A stretch of DNA of 64,000 nucleotides from the NCBI GenBank assembly GCA_009801085.1, contig VNWV01000003.1, forward strand, positions 3,596,001 to 3,660,000, written 5' to 3'. This DNA is from Lasiodiplodia sp. COLG20 (taxonomy: Eukaryota; Ascomycota; Dothideomycetes; Botryosphaeriales; Botryosphaeriaceae). The notes beneath the pieces were generated by a model that had not been told where the DNA came from, made no database searches, and saw only the letters and a program-made list of their open reading frames with translations. Below, one piece after another: positions 35,734-47,400 of the stretch (the first letter of the stretch is position 1; every line of letters begins with the position of its first letter). A program made the translations under genes and the position numbers.

Positions 35734-37275
35734 TCAGAGCTCGTCACAAATCAAATCAAAATCAGGGAAGTCTGGATCCGGTCCGATGTTGATCGTCCCC
35801 GTAGGTGTGGCGCTCGCTGTCGTTTCCTCCGCTGACGTGGCAGCGACAGGGGCAGCTGTGGTCGGTTCCGTCACGGCGGCCGCGGTGGTGCTGACTGCCG
35901 GCACGCTTTCGATACTCGATTCAATACTAGTAGCAGGTGCCACGGCGGCAGTGGTTTCAGGTGGCTCGGACGTGGTCGTTTCAGGCGCGGCCGTTTCAGG
36001 CGCGGCCGTCTCGGGTGCGGCGGACGTGGTCGTTTCTGAAGGAGGAGGAGGTGGTGGTGGTGGCGGCGCCGAGGTGGTAGCCTCAACTTCTGGAGCGGAC
36101 GTGAAGATGCTTGAGGATGATGAGGATGAGGAGGAGGACGATGATGATGAGGAAGAAGAAGAAGATGAGGAGGAGGAAGATGAAGATGAAGATGAAGATG
36201 AAGATGACGATGAGGAAGACGAGGAAGATGCGGCAGTCTGCAATGCTACGGCACCGAAGGTCGTTATTGAAGCAGAACTCTGAGCAGCGGCGCAGCTTGC
36301 TGTAGTGGATTAGCATGGATACAGAGAAGGTGTGTGGACAAGCCAGGAATTGAGACAGATGCAGGTTGAGGCTATGCTTACACTTCTGTTTATTACAATC
36401 TTCCACAGTGAAGTCACCTTTGTTTCCCTGAGCGTTTGCTGCCTACATACGACATGGTATTAGTAACGCTTTCTGTTCTCAAGATTACGCAGTCACAAAA
36501 AGCACCGGCCTGGGGCCTAAAAGACGCAATAGAAGGTAATGCAGCGGAACTGTTCTCCAAGAGTAGGGTTCATGGTACTGAAGGGAGGAGTTTGAAGACC
36601 TGGTACTTACATCTGCGCATTCGTTGAACTGATTATCGCACGTCCTTTGTGCAGCTTCTGCGAATGAGTTCTGTTGTTTCATGTTAGCAAAACCATTTCT
36701 CCAAACTGCACCATCGTCCCTTTCCGCCTCCACGCCGCTCGTCTCCACAGGCACAGCTTGGCAACGGCCCCCAACTAAGAGCACTTCATCCTGTTGTTGC
36801 AGAATTCCGGTACAATCCTCAACGAAGAATCCCAAAGGATACCCATTTCCCCTGCTGCATCAATCCAACCAGTCCCTCATCCATTTGTGCCAACAACTTT
36901 CGATGGTACGCCACCAACACACAACTTAGAAACAACAGAACTGCCAAGGGATCCACTCACAAAAGTATCCCCATCGACCGCGAAAACCCGCTCCCCGTCC
37001 CCCGAGTCCGTAATCGCCGCGGCGCTCTTCCCGCCGAGCGCTTCCCCAAACGTCTGCAAATTGTCCGACGACTGGCGGCGCACCGGCAAACGCAGCGCGG
37101 CGTCGTCCTTGGCGACAACGGCGGCGCCGAGCGCACCGCGAATGTCGATGGGATTCGCGCTGGCGCTGCAGAACGACGACAGCGAGAGCAGCAGCAGCGC
37201 TGCCCCCGAGAGGCGGCCGGGACTCGGAGACCGTGTTGTCCGTGCGGTTGGTGTTGGTAATAAGGGTATCCGCAT
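35734..37275 (-). CDS. Secreted or cell-wall Cys-motif protein with long poly-Ser tract
   Basis: Exons 36961-37275, 36611-36790, 36382-36442 and 35734-36299 join in phase to 373 residues. The N-terminus has a basic stretch and a signal-like hydrophobic core (AALLLLSLSSFCSASANP). Residues about 60-165 resemble a Cys-containing domain seen in fungal secreted proteins: FAEAAQRTCDNQFNECAD, then VEDCNKQKSSCAAAQSSAS, the last rebuilt across intron 3. From about residue 207 comes an uninterrupted run of over 35 serines, then Thr/Pro/Ala-rich repeats (APETAAPETAAPETTTSEPP) with a nine-proline run. It ends PDFPDFDLICDEL with no C-terminal hydrophobic GPI signal. O-mannosylated wall or secreted protein is inference. 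The opposite strand's long acidic frame is a shadow. Confidence 0.72.
36105..36233. repeat. Triplet-rich microsatellite encoding poly-Ser
   Basis: Irregular (GAN)n purine-rich tract on the plus strand, read as TCN serine codons on the minus strand. Codons vary (TCA, TCT, TCC), so this is not a freshly slipped pure repeat. Confidence 0.85.
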
Positions 37276-38331
37276 TTTTATTTTTTAGTTTTTTTTCTTC
37301 TCTTCCTCTTTCGCTGGGAGAGAGGGGTAAAGAAAGACGCACGCGCTCGTCCTTTTCGGTTTTTGGAGAAGTGATTGCGCGTCCACTGGCGGAGATTTGT
37401 TGTGTCCTCTTCTCTGGAGATCTGCTACCTGGCAGTGGGGGAAAGCATTGTCTGGCCTGTAATGACTGCTCGGCTTCGGTTGGCGAACGGTTGGCTGACG
37501 GTGAGACAGAAGATCGACAGGGCGCAGTGGGAAGGGCGGGTCTGTTGATTCGGCTGCTGAAGCCCGCAGCTGCCCAGCGGCGGCTGTAGCCAAGTTGAAG
37601 CTGACTCGAGAGCTGGGCGGCAGTGCCGGAGGGGTGCAGAGTGCGGTAGTGATATGGGGAAAAGCTCATGAAAAGGAAGAAGAGCAGGATGGGCAGGGTG
37701 GCCGTTCATGCCGGCCGGCAAAATGGGGAGTGCAACGAGGAAATCGGGCACAAGCGCACAGAAACGCCAATCATGGCCCGGTGTGGTGACTGCCGAGCGC
37801 GTCGCAACCGCTGCAAGTGGCAACTGTCACCAGCTTCTGAGACAGCACTGAAACGACGTACGCGACCTTCCTGGTCAGAGCGCATTCCCGCCCGCACAGC
37901 CCACACAAACATGAGTCGCTTTCGTCACTGCGCTGGGGTCATTGCTGCTATGACGTTGAGCATTAGGAAGGCGATCATAGTCGCCGCTGTCTACATACTG
38001 CTATTTAGTAGGACTGTACAGGTGCGCAGTCAGAGACCGCCAAATCACGCGAGCCTCCAGACTGGGAATATCCCAACAAGGAAAGAAGAAGGGGTATGCT
38101 GCCTTTCTAGCTGAGTTCGTGTAACTCATTCTTTTTCAACACTACGTGTAGCCGTCGCATGCTACGTATGCACCTCGTGAATGGAACAATGAAAACAAGC
38201 CGGACGCGGCTGTAAATGCAAAATTATGAAGGGACTGCCGCTTCAGGGCGCCCCACGAGAAAAAATCCAACTCCACTGCAATGCAAGACTAATTCAATCG
38301 TGATGCTCGTGACGACGGCCAGCGGAGACTC
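37276..38331. other. Intergenic upstream of the poly-Ser gene
   Basis: Contains its promoter, with a T-rich run at 37275-37320, and the 3' side of the Mid2-like gene. Overlapping frames carry no domain. Confidence 0.5.
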
Positions 38332-39267
38332 TTAGAAGTTTGCTGCGGCGTTGACGCGGCCACCAGGGGTGTGGTGCTGCTCGAGCGTGCGGTTGAACAT
38401 GTCGTTGGGCGAGCTGCTGTTGCGCTTCTCCGTGTTCAGCGGCTGGTGGGCGTTGCTGCCAGCCAGGGTGTAGTCGTCGTCATCGTCGACCTGGTTCTTC
38501 TTGCGGCCCCAGATGCGCCATGCGACGATGGCCAGAGCACCGAGCACGATGGCACCGCCGACACCGCCAACCACACCGCCGATGATCTTCTTGGTGCTCG
38601 AGCTCATTCCCGAGCTGCTCGAGCTATCACTGTCGTTGTTCAGGACCGCCGCACTGGTGACGGTGGAAAAGCCGGTCGTCGACACGCGCGTAGTGCTACC
38701 AGTGCTGGTGAGGGTTGCAGACTGGCCATTGGTGACGGTGACGATGGTTGTGGTGAATGCCTCAGTAGAGCTAGCGAGCAGCGCAGAGGTGATGGTCGTC
38801 TTGGAGGTGGTCTTCGCGGAAGTGGCCGAGCTGGTTGCAGAGGATCCGCCTGCAGTTGCAGTGGTGCCGGCAGCAGCAGAAGTAGCAGCACCGCCAGACG
38901 TTGCGTCAGTCGTGGTCGCAGTAGTCTCGACAACGGCAGAAGAGGTGGGAGCTGAGGTGGTGGCGGCGTCGGTGTTGGTCGCGGCAGCAGACGTCTCAGC
39001 AGTCGTGGTGGGAGCCTGGGTAGTCTCCTCCGAAGTGGCAGACGGAGTGCTAGAGGACGACGTGGGCTCCTGGGTAGAGGTGGCTTGGGTGGCCGAGGTT
39101 GCTGCCGTTGCGGCGTCGGGCGTGCTGGGCGCCGACGCAGTTCCAGAGGCAGCCTGCCTGCGGTGGAAGAATCCTAGGGCATAATCCTCGGCATCGACCG
39201 GGAAGTTGGCAGCGGCAAAGGTGAACAGCAGGCACAGGGCCAGAACGAAGGCTGGAAAGCCTCTCAT
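38332..39267 (-). CDS. Mid2/WSC-like single-pass cell-surface protein (putative wall-stress sensor type)
   Basis: Intronless, 311 residues. Layout: signal peptide (GFPAFVLALCLLFTFAAA, residues 3-20), a possible Kex2-type RR site at about residue 36-37, a Ser/Thr/Ala mucin-like ectodomain to about residue 220 that should be heavily O-mannosylated, one membrane span (IIGGVVGGVGGAIVLGALAI, about residues 229-248) with flanking KK and WRIWGRKK, and a cytosolic tail with an Asp run. The tail ends HHTPGGRVNAAANF, a conserved ending in fungal Mid2-domain proteins. No WSC cysteine domain is present. A role as a cell-wall integrity mechanosensor is inferred from architecture only. It neighbours another surface protein. 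Confidence 0.8.
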   Translation of the reverse strand: MRGFPAFVLALCLLFTFAAANFPVDAEDYALGFFHRRQAASGTASAPSTPDAATAATSATQATSTQEPTSSSSTPSATSEETTQAPTTTAETSAAATNTDAATTSAPTSSAVVETTATTTDATSGGAATSAAAGTTATAGGSSATSSATSAKTTSKTTITSALLASSTEAFTTTIVTVTNGQSATLTSTGSTTRVSTTGFSTVTSAAVLNNDSDSSSSSGMSSSTKKIIGGVVGGVGGAIVLGALAIVAWRIWGRKKNQVDDDDDYTLAGSNAHQPLNTEKRNSSSPNDMFNRTLEQHHTPGGRVNAAANF

Positions 39268-40047
39268 GGTTGGTGTGGAGGATGAGCGACGAAGATGTGC
39301 GGGCGGTGGTTGTTGAGCGGGTGAAAAGACGCTGTGCAGGCGATCGCAGGGTCCAAGCGTGGAAAAGGGAGAGCCTTAGGGTGGATTACGCGTATGTCTC
39401 GCGGGACGATGGGGCTCGCGGTGCGAAACGACCGAGGTGGATGTGGAAGGCGCGAATGGGTTGGTTGAGCGAGAGGCCTTGGTGAGAGCGAGGGAACAGT
39501 TGACGGCAAAACGAAGGATGTTAAGGCAGTTTATTGAATGTGGTGGGCGCGGGAAGAAAAGGCGTGAACACGAGACAGCGGCCGAGTAGGGTGGTAAGGC
39601 TATGCCGTAAATAGCGCACGCTTACCCGCAGCGCAGGCTGCACGCCTTGTTCCAGTCACGCTGTGTCGGCCGCTCGTTGGCCAGAGCTGCTATGTCGCTG
39701 AACCAGGTAGGGATCGATGCTCCGGCTCGACCCAAGCGGCGGAAAGGGACTGTGAGGGACCGGGTGAGGAGTGCTGGGAACCGGACCCACCCAGTGCGTC
39801 GGCGTGACGCCTGCAGGCCGTTGCTCCCCCGGCGGGCCTGGACGCGCGCGCCGGCCAGCTGGTGCGTCGCTAGCGCCGAAGTGGCCGCCTCGTTCGTTCG
39901 GCCGCAGGCAGGGTGGCGTGGCTGCCGTCATCCACCAGCAAAATCTGCCGTCTCCGGCGCCTGCAGCTGCCGCGCGAGCAATGAGCGCCGACTGATTTCG
40001 CAGCACGCGACCTGCTATTACACAACCACTATCCACCTTCGCCGAAT
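39268..40047. other. Divergent promoter region, Mid2-like gene / PQ-loop gene
   Basis: 780 bp between start codons on opposite strands; both promoters must lie here. No product-bearing frame recognised. Confidence 0.5.
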
Positions 40048-41121
40048 ATGGCCGCGACGATGCTTGACGCGGCTCTCACCACAAACGAAGCCCTAAGCGG
40101 CATTACCGGCTCTATTTCCCTGGCGGCGTGGATCTTCCTATTGGTAATGTCGATACCTGCTCCTTGAATTCTTATGCATTCCAGCACCGCCTAAAAAATA
40201 TACTCGAGCTAACGGCCCGTCCATTCCTCAGGTACCCCAACTGGTCGAGAACTACAAGCAAGGCTCGGCCGATGGCATTTCCATCTCCTTCCTCGCCGTC
40301 TGGTTCATCGGCGACATCGCCAACCTCGCGGGCGCCGTCTGGGCCGGCCTCGTGCCCACCGTCATAGCCCTCGCCATCTACTTCTGTTTCGCCGATCTCG
40401 TCCTGATCGCCCAATGCCTGTACTACAACATCCGAAACGCCCGCAGAGTGCGCAAGGTGTCCGAGGCCTCGACCCGCGACAGCGTCGAGCAGCCGCTCTT
40501 GGGGCGCCGTGACAGCGACAACATGGGTCTTCCAGGGTCGCGCCGCCGCTCCAGCGCCGCCTCCCGCCGCAGGGACAGCGTGGGCCACCGCGAGTCTCTG
40601 GCGGGCATTGCCGAGGAGGAGAATGGCGCCTCGGAGTGGAAGAAGAACATTCTGAGCATTCTAGGGGTCTGCCTGGCAGGTGCCGTCGGCTGGGCCGTCG
40701 CTTGGGCTACGGGGGTATGGAGACCCACTCCTGTTGATGCGGGTGCCGGCAACGAGGAGATTGCTCCGGGGGCTCAGGTCCTGGGTTACGCCAGCGCCAT
40801 CTGCTATCTCGGCGCTCGCCTGCCTCAGATCTACAAGAACTGGCGCGAGCAGTCCTGCGAGGGCCTGTCTTTGTTGTTTTTCCTGCTTTCCCTCTTGGGC
40901 AACCTGACGTATGGCATGGGGGTAAGCCACATCCGGCGCATGGACCACAAAGCTCTTGCACTGACGATTATTAGATCCTGTTTCACTCTGTCGAAAAGGA
41001 GTACTTCTTGACCAACCTGCCATGGCTGATTGGGTCGCTGGGAACAATGGTCGAGGACGCTGCCATCTTCTTCCAGTTCCGCATCTACGGCGACAAGTCG
41101 CAACAGTCGGCTGCCGTGTGA
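40048..41121 (+). CDS. Vacuolar PQ-loop cationic amino-acid transporter (Ypq/PQLC2 family)
   Basis: Likely exchanges basic amino acids across the vacuolar membrane. Exons 40048-40143, 40232-40921 and 40975-41121 give 310 residues. The first PQ-loop (VPQLVENYKQGSADGISISF) begins exactly at the exon 2 boundary. The second is ARLPQIYKNWREQSCEGLSL, giving the two PQ signature dipeptides of the family. Seven membrane spans can be traced, with a long basic, Ser-rich cytosolic loop between spans 3 and 4 (VRKVSEASTRDSVEQPLLG, then RRRSSAASRRRDSV). This loop includes the EQPLLG acidic-dileucine-like vacuolar sorting signal. The last exon supplies LFHSVEKEYFLTNLPWLIGS. Length and layout match yeast Ypq1-3. 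Confidence 0.9.
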
Positions 41122-42128
41122 TTTCGCGAATAATGAATTGACGTTTGCATCGGTACGGATAAAGGATAAAAGCAGGACGGCAACGAACAAAAAAAAGACG
41201 TTATACCTGCCTGGAGAAGCCAGCAAAATAGTGCATTCAACCTTCACTGGGAGCTGCTGTACTATATTTGATGCTTGGAGTTGGGAATGATTTTAGAGAG
41301 GTCAACAAAAAGTTAGTGTATTTTCACGAGACAATTAGATCATTGTACATAGCGATCACTGCATGTTTTTAGCAACTCAATTGGTTACGGTCCAATCACT
41401 GTTCGCAATGGAGCTGTCTGACGTTGAGCAAGCTAATTTAGGCACATTGCTAGAATTTCCAGGGGCTTTGCGAGCGGGCCATTACATCATTACAACCATG
41501 CACTATACTTGTTTCGCTATTAATGGCAACGGCTGTACCCTGGAGTGGAGTTCGGGACCGGGGTGGGAGACCAATTGTTTTCAACCCTATCGACCATAGG
41601 GGTCACACAGCTACAAGGCGCTCAAGTCAACCCCCACGTTCATATACTTGACATTAAGTCAGATTAGCAGGTTTCTTACCTTCCTAAAAACTCATGGAAT
41701 TAAAAAAAAAGGCTCGTGTGGTACCGTAGTCCCCATTATCGACGAGTCATCAGTGACTCATCATTGAGGAAGAGAGGCTAAATCCTCTATGACCTGCTGC
41801 GGTTTCGAAGTCCTAGGCTCTCCGATATCGCTCAACCCCATACTATCCCACTGGCACGAGGAGATACTGCGGATAAACGGGTGTTGATTCGGTATCTGGT
41901 TCCTGGTACCTTTAAACCGCCCTGAACCGGACTTCGGCTTTAGTCTCAACGGTACCGATCCGACAAAAAACGAATTGACCCAATCGCGCCGTAAAATAAT
42001 AGAAAGGGATATACTTTCTTTGAATTGGATTGAGCAATGAATGATGGAAGAAAGCAGCGCAGCCGACAACATCGACCAGGAGGGCGTTGAGCAACAAGGG
42101 ATACGATACAGACCAGAGGCACCCTGCC
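41122..42128. other. Intergenic, AT-rich
   Basis: No supported gene. A TCATCAGTGACTCA near-palindrome, a tight pair of AP-1-like half sites, lies near 41747-41760. Otherwise nothing recognisable. Confidence 0.45.
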
Positions 42129-42130
42129 TA

Positions 42131-42362
42131 CAGTCCCCTCTTGCAGCCGATGGCTAGCGTGGATTATTTTTTGCTCATGTCATGGGTAGTTGAAGCTATC
42201 GTCCGGACGAAAATGTCAAATTTTTAATTTTACATACACATCCAGACGATAGCTTCAGCTACCCACGTATGTTATTTTTCTAGGGCGGAGCAGGGGCACA
42301 GTTACGCTATGTTCTAAAGCTCTGCTATTCTTCGCGCTAGCCATCGGCTGCGAGAGGGGCTG
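42131..42362. mobile_element. MITE-like inverted-repeat element, copy 2 (232 bp, TA target duplication)
   Basis: Same family as 14011-14333. Ends carry GCAGCCGATGGCTAGCG in inverted orientation, flanked by TA at 42129-42130 and 42363-42364. It has one hairpin unit (42184-42264) instead of two. The right side carries about 65 bases of unrelated sequence between the hairpin and the terminal repeat. There is no coding capacity. Confidence 0.8.
42184..42264. repeat. Hairpin unit C, homologous to units A and B
   Basis: Left arm 42184-42209, right arm 42241-42264, near-complementary around GAAGCTATCGTC. The loop holds TTTTTAATTT, as in the other two units. Confidence 0.8.
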
Positions 42363-42364
42363 TA

Positions 42365-43146
42365 CAGTGATGTGGGGAAGCCCATGGGCCTCGGCTGTAT
42401 TTCCGGGAAAGATGTCATGGGGCTTCCTGGAGTTGAATAGCAAAAAGTTGGGGGAAAGCGAATCTGGCTAGCCTGACGGCGCACAGTAGGTTCTCTAGCA
42501 TCTTTCCCTGCGCACTACGTGTATCAATGTAATGGAATTCCCTTTTAAAGAATAGAAATTTCATCGGCTTAATAAGAGGGACTGAAGTAGATGAAGTTCT
42601 GGATAGTGTCGGCTCGGCTAGATACGGGTTTAAGTGAGGTTCGCGGGTTCTCCGATGAGCGAGTGCTGAACCATATGGTGGCCGCCGACGGTCGTCAAGC
42701 TGCTGTGCGTGAGCGGCCACGTTTTGATGAGCTTTGCAGCCATCGGTGCGCGGTTCACAATTTTTCTCCTGGGGAAACTTTTTATGATAAATTTGCAGCC
42801 CGCCACCGCGGCGTACGTGGCCATTGAGCCGTACATGCAGTCACAGGGACAGTGGACCGGCCATTTGCCGGCTTAAGCGTCCCAGATTGCGAGGAAGCAC
42901 CGGTGTCGCTGAGCCGTTTGTCAAGTCGCTGTTGGCGCGCCCTATGGCACCCTAGCCGCATTCCGCGCCCTCAGATAAGAGTCACTCTTCCCCCGACTGC
43001 AAGTGGAGCCCCGTTACGTAGGTATAAAATAGTCTCTCTGAACCTCACTTCCTCTTCATCTGCAGCCCATTTTCTTTGCATTGGCTGTTCTGGTTGATCT
43101 CTTTCCAATTCTTTCCCTTGTCCATACCGATACCGCAGACTCAACC
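42365..43146. promoter_or_regulatory. Upstream region of the branched-chain aminotransferase gene
   Basis: Gene-free. A TATAAA box is at 43023-43028 (see separate entry). A CCGG-N7-CCGG arrangement near 42857-42871 resembles zinc-cluster binding-site halves, but the spacing is not the Leu3 type. Confidence 0.45.
43023..43028 (+). promoter_or_regulatory. TATA box of branched-chain aminotransferase gene
   Basis: TATAAA in GGTATAAAATAG, about 120 bases before the ATG at 43147 and followed by a CT-rich stretch typical of fungal transcription start regions. Confidence 0.5.
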
Positions 43147-44448
43147 ATGTCTCCCTCAGCCGTTAACCCCACGACCGTGTCAGGCCTCACCGAGGCTGGC
43201 ATTGAGCATCACATCGTCGAGCACCCTCCGTCGGGCGCGTCCAATGGCCATGAGCTCGCTGGGCTCGATGCCTCCAAGCTCACCACGACCTTCACCACTT
43301 CCCCGCGGCCCGTCCCGGAGCCTAACTCGGCGGAGGTCATCGCGCAGAAGGTGTGCACCGACCACATGATCACCGTGTCCTGGACGGCAGATCACGGCTG
43401 GCACACGCCGGAACTCAAGCCGTACGGGCCGCTGTCGCTGATGCCGACGGCGTCGTGCCTGCACTACGCCACCGAGTGCTTCGAGGGCATGAAGCTGTAC
43501 CGCGGCTTCGACGGCAAGCTGCGTCTCTTCCGGCCTGATCGCAACGCGGCGCGGCTGCTGACGTCTGCCAATCGCATCTCGCTGCCGTCCTTTGAGCCGG
43601 CGGAACTGGAGAAGCTGATCGCGAAGCTCTGCGCCGTCGACGGGCCCAAGTGGCTGCCCGTCGACCGCGCCGGTCAGTTCCTATACATCCGCCCAACATT
43701 CATCTCTGATGACGAGGCGCTCGGCGTCAACGTGCCTAAGCGTGCCCTGCTGTACATCATCATCTGCAACTTCCCCAACCTGGATAAGCCCACAGGCTCG
43801 CTGAAGAAGCCCGGCCTGAAACTCCTCGCATCCAACGACGACATGGTTAGAGCCTGGCCAGGTGGATTCGGCTACGCTAAGCTCGGAGCTAACTACGGTC
43901 CCTCGTTGATTGCGCAGGGGGAGGCGAGGGCTCGGGGGTTTGATCAGATCCTTTGGCTACTAGGAGACGACTGCCTGGTGACTGAGGCGGGCGCCTCCAA
44001 CTTCTTTGTCGTCTGGCAGTCCCCCGAGTCGAACAAGATTCAACTGGTCACCGCTCCGCTGGACGACCGTATCATTCTCGACGGTGTGACCCGGCGCTCG
44101 GTGCTCGAGCTCGCCCGCACCCGTCTCGTCAACGGCTGGGCTGGCGCCGACGCGGCCGAGGAGACGCTCGAGGGCCTTGAGATTGTCGAGCGCAAGTTCA
44201 CCATGAGCGAGGTTATTGATGCCGCGGCCGAGGGTCGTCTCATCGAGGCCTTCGCTGCCGGCACCGCCTTCTTCATCGCTCCCGTCGGTCTGATCCATTT
44301 CAGGGGCAAAGACATCGAGATCCCTCTGGCGGCCGGCGAGACTGGAAAGTACGCTCACGTCATCAAGACGTGGCTGCGCAACATCATGTACGGCAAGGAG
44401 GACCACGAGTGGGCTCGCATTGTTCCCGATGAGGGCTGCCAGGCTTGA
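43147..44448 (+). CDS. Branched-chain amino-acid aminotransferase (BCAT, fold-type IV PLP enzyme)
   Basis: Reversible transamination of leucine, isoleucine and valine with 2-oxoglutarate: the last step of their synthesis or first of breakdown. Intronless, 433 residues from the ATG at 43147, after a TATA box. The PLP lysine is K245 in GYAKLGANYGPSLIAQGEA. Other family marks are ATECFEGMKLYRGFDGKLRL, GQFLYIRPTFISDDEALGV, CLVTEAGASNFFV, ILDGVTRRSVLELAR and AGTAFFIAPVGLI. The first 55 residues lack a clear Arg-rich mitochondrial presequence, so a cytosolic isoform is likelier, though fungi have several paralogues and this one's role cannot be fixed from sequence. The opposite-strand frame at 43960-44616 is a shadow. 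Confidence 0.94.
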   Translation: MSPSAVNPTTVSGLTEAGIEHHIVEHPPSGASNGHELAGLDASKLTTTFTTSPRPVPEPNSAEVIAQKVCTDHMITVSWTADHGWHTPELKPYGPLSLMPTASCLHYATECFEGMKLYRGFDGKLRLFRPDRNAARLLTSANRISLPSFEPAELEKLIAKLCAVDGPKWLPVDRAGQFLYIRPTFISDDEALGVNVPKRALLYIIICNFPNLDKPTGSLKKPGLKLLASNDDMVRAWPGGFGYAKLGANYGPSLIAQGEARARGFDQILWLLGDDCLVTEAGASNFFVVWQSPESNKIQLVTAPLDDRIILDGVTRRSVLELARTRLVNGWAGADAAEETLEGLEIVERKFTMSEVIDAAAEGRLIEAFAAGTAFFIAPVGLIHFRGKDIEIPLAAGETGKYAHVIKTWLRNIMYGKEDHEWARIVPDEGCQA

Positions 44449-47400
44449 GCATGAGCTCTGAGATGTTACGTCTCTTCCATGACTTGTGAGAAAAGTTGAA
44501 GGGAGGATCTGAGTTCGTTTCGACTGAGAAGATTCACGATTGTTCTTTTGTAACTGTGGGTAGCCGGCGTTAAAAAGTGAATGTTGTAGACTAGAGGTCT
44601 GAATCAGCGACAGCACAATGGAATTAGTTTGACTCCAAAGGGGGTGAAAGCGCAGCTGCAGGTCCCTCAGTCTTCAGTGCAGGTGATGTGGTGTGGCGGC
44701 ATGCAAGAATCAGTGCAACCGTAGACGGACGGGCTCCGGACTCGACGATTCGAAGATGCATCTTGTGCAAGCGACAACCCACGGTACGAGTAGCATCGGG
44801 ACCGCAGTTGCGAGCACGCCGTGGGTTCCACTCCCCGGACTCGTGCTCCCGCGCGCGGGTTTCACGGACTCTTTGTCGAAATGCAGTCGGCAAGTGAGTT
44901 GAGGGCTGCACGGCGGAAGCGAGCAATCGCCAGGCGGGTCCCTCCGTCCGGCACATCCGCATCGGGTAACCAGCCAACCAGGCAGTGTGCAATGCATGCG
45001 CTCTGCCACCCACGCCATGTGCACCCCTGCTGCGCGAACCATGGTTCGCCGGCAGCGTGCAGCCAGCGGTCGACTCTCAAACAACGTGCAGCACAGCAAG
45101 CGAGCCGGTGACTTCATTTCTCACCGTCCAGCCGTGGTTGCCCTCGGCTGCTCCCCCACATAGCGCCGCGCCTTCCTTCGACCCAAGATTGTCACCGCTT
45201 GTCCACCTGCTGACCCTCGGTGATATTCGTGTCTGCCATCCGTCTGTCCCTGCCGCGGCACGTGGGACGCGCCACACACGTTGGCCCTGCACATTGCACC
45301 GCATACGCACCGCGGAAACTGACGTCTACCGTACCAGACTTGGCCGCCATCCTTCCTACTCTCTTACACGCAGCCGCCTCGTCTTTGCACAGAGACGACA
45401 GAAAGAGACGCGACCCCAAACGACCAGAGGCAGCACGAAATTGCCCGACCCCCATAGCGCCGGCCTATTGCGCGCTTGCACTCCCTCCGTCTTCCGCACG
45501 ATACATGACATCGCCCATCCGCCCGCCCCGGCCCCGGACTACCCCCAATAATAAAATGGTGTTTTATGCTCTAACCTCTAACAGCAATGACCGGTACCTG
45601 ACACCCCGGTACCACTCCCCGAACGCGCACGCACGCCGCCGCCACCCACGCGCGCGTGGCAACCACACACACGCTCGCGCGCACACACCCCCCCCAACCA
45701 CCCCGGCCCTCCTCCGCCTTGTTTTCTATGCGCAGGTCCCAATTTAAAATAGGTCTTGCTTGACTCCCGTTCCCGGATCCGTGGTTAGCATGCCGGGAGG
45801 TCAACCAGAAAGCTGCTTGCGACGTTCGATCTTGACTTGCCCCGATGTCTCTCTTTACCCTTTACGCAGCTAAAGCCTACTGCTTCCGGTAAAAGCCCTT
45901 TTGCGCTGGCTTCGAACTATTGATTTTGGGTGCTTAGGATCTGCGAACCCTCACACACGCTGCACTTTGATCCGCGTGCATGCCTGCGGAACCCTCTCAC
46001 CAATTATTTTTCCCTTCTCTTTTCTATTGGCCCATCGCTAAACCGATCACCGTGGCACCATGGCCAATAGTTGCTGAGCGCATGGACGCTGTCGTCCGTG
46101 GTGGTGTTCCCTCGCCCACGTAACACACGACAGTACTACGAAGACCATGGCCTAGATCTACGACTACTGTTGTGCCCTTGCCCTCACCTTGTCGCCGACA
46201 TGGGGTCTTTTCCCTTTATTTCTTTTGCCTCGACGCCCAGAGGTTGGGCTGAAACTGATGGCATTGCCTTTGATGGTTGTGTTTCACATTTTAGGCTTCA
46301 TGGCGAAGCCGGACAAGGGTTCCATGTGCACAGATATACGCAAACAGCATCGGCAGTACTTCACCAGCTCCGGTTCTTTCTTAACATGTTTCATTATCCC
46401 CTCTTGTACGTGGTCGGCGTCAAGAGTACAACACTGCCGCTGAATGAACCGATCACTCCGATCACAGTTTACGATTGTAGCGTAAAGCAGGGCGGTGACA
46501 GTTTCGTGTTCACGCCATGCTACTCATGGCAAGGGAGACAGGAGGATAATTGCTGGTGCTTATGGCGGTGGATATCTCCTACGGATGCAAGATCGCTTTG
46601 GTGCAAGCTGTTCTGGTTAAACATTGCACGTGCTGGAGTAAGCGGTATTCATATGCACATTCCACGGGACTTGCCCTTCTAATCGTCAACCTTTCCTTGT
46701 ATCTGTCATGCTACCGCGGCAGAAATCTAATAACAGTCAGCTCCATAAAATAAAGCTCCTCTTGCCTGTCTCAACCGTCTTCTACAGCAAGTTCTTGGAA
46801 CATCAGTTCGAGAATATGGAGCAAAGACAAGACTGCGGTCGGCCGCGTTGTTGCCGTTCATTTCAGGCGTGCACCTCTTCTGTACCAAAACAGAAATCTG
46901 GAATGACATGAAGCCCATCATCTTTTATATATGATGCTGGGCGCCTTTTTAGCTTCGCAATTGCAGTTCACCATCACGAAACCATTCCTGCAAGCCATTA
47001 TCGCTTGACTTCGCAAACGAGAACCCTACTGTGCCTTCGGAGTCGTTTCGTATTTCCTGCACAGCTGGATCTACTGTTCCGAGCCGTGTCCATGACTTCC
47101 CGCCTACCCTATCTCAGTCCACCACAATCGCTTCCAAGGCCATGACGTACCTCTCATGCGTTGCCACTTGGCACTGGTCATTGTTGCCACAGCTACAGCA
47201 TGTGATCTCCACCCAACCTTCATCCAAACTCTTATAAAACATTCTACTTTCTGTAACTATCCGCTGCAGTATATCCACCACAGTCACCCTGGAATGGGGA
47301 AGTACTGACCTAGATGTCTTAGCAACGTACTTCGTCTGGGTGCACGCAGCTACAACGCTCACTCCGGCGTGGGGTTTGTGTTGCTAAACATAGTATCGAC

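Noticed and set aside
35636..36283. Acidic Asp/Glu-run plus-strand frame
   Set aside because: Antisense of the poly-Ser tract; the minus strand has signal peptide, introns and Cys motif.
38501..39184. Val/Ala-rich plus-strand frame
   Set aside because: Antisense shadow of the Ser/Thr-rich ectodomain of the Mid2-like gene.
42857..42871. CCGG-N7-CCGG upstream of the aminotransferase as a Leu3/LeuB site
   Set aside because: Spacing does not match the CCG-N4-CGG rule for that regulator.
46071..46682. 203-codon plus frame in the 3.2-kb gap
   Set aside because: No domain, unusual residue content and no clear start; kept only as a gap remark.
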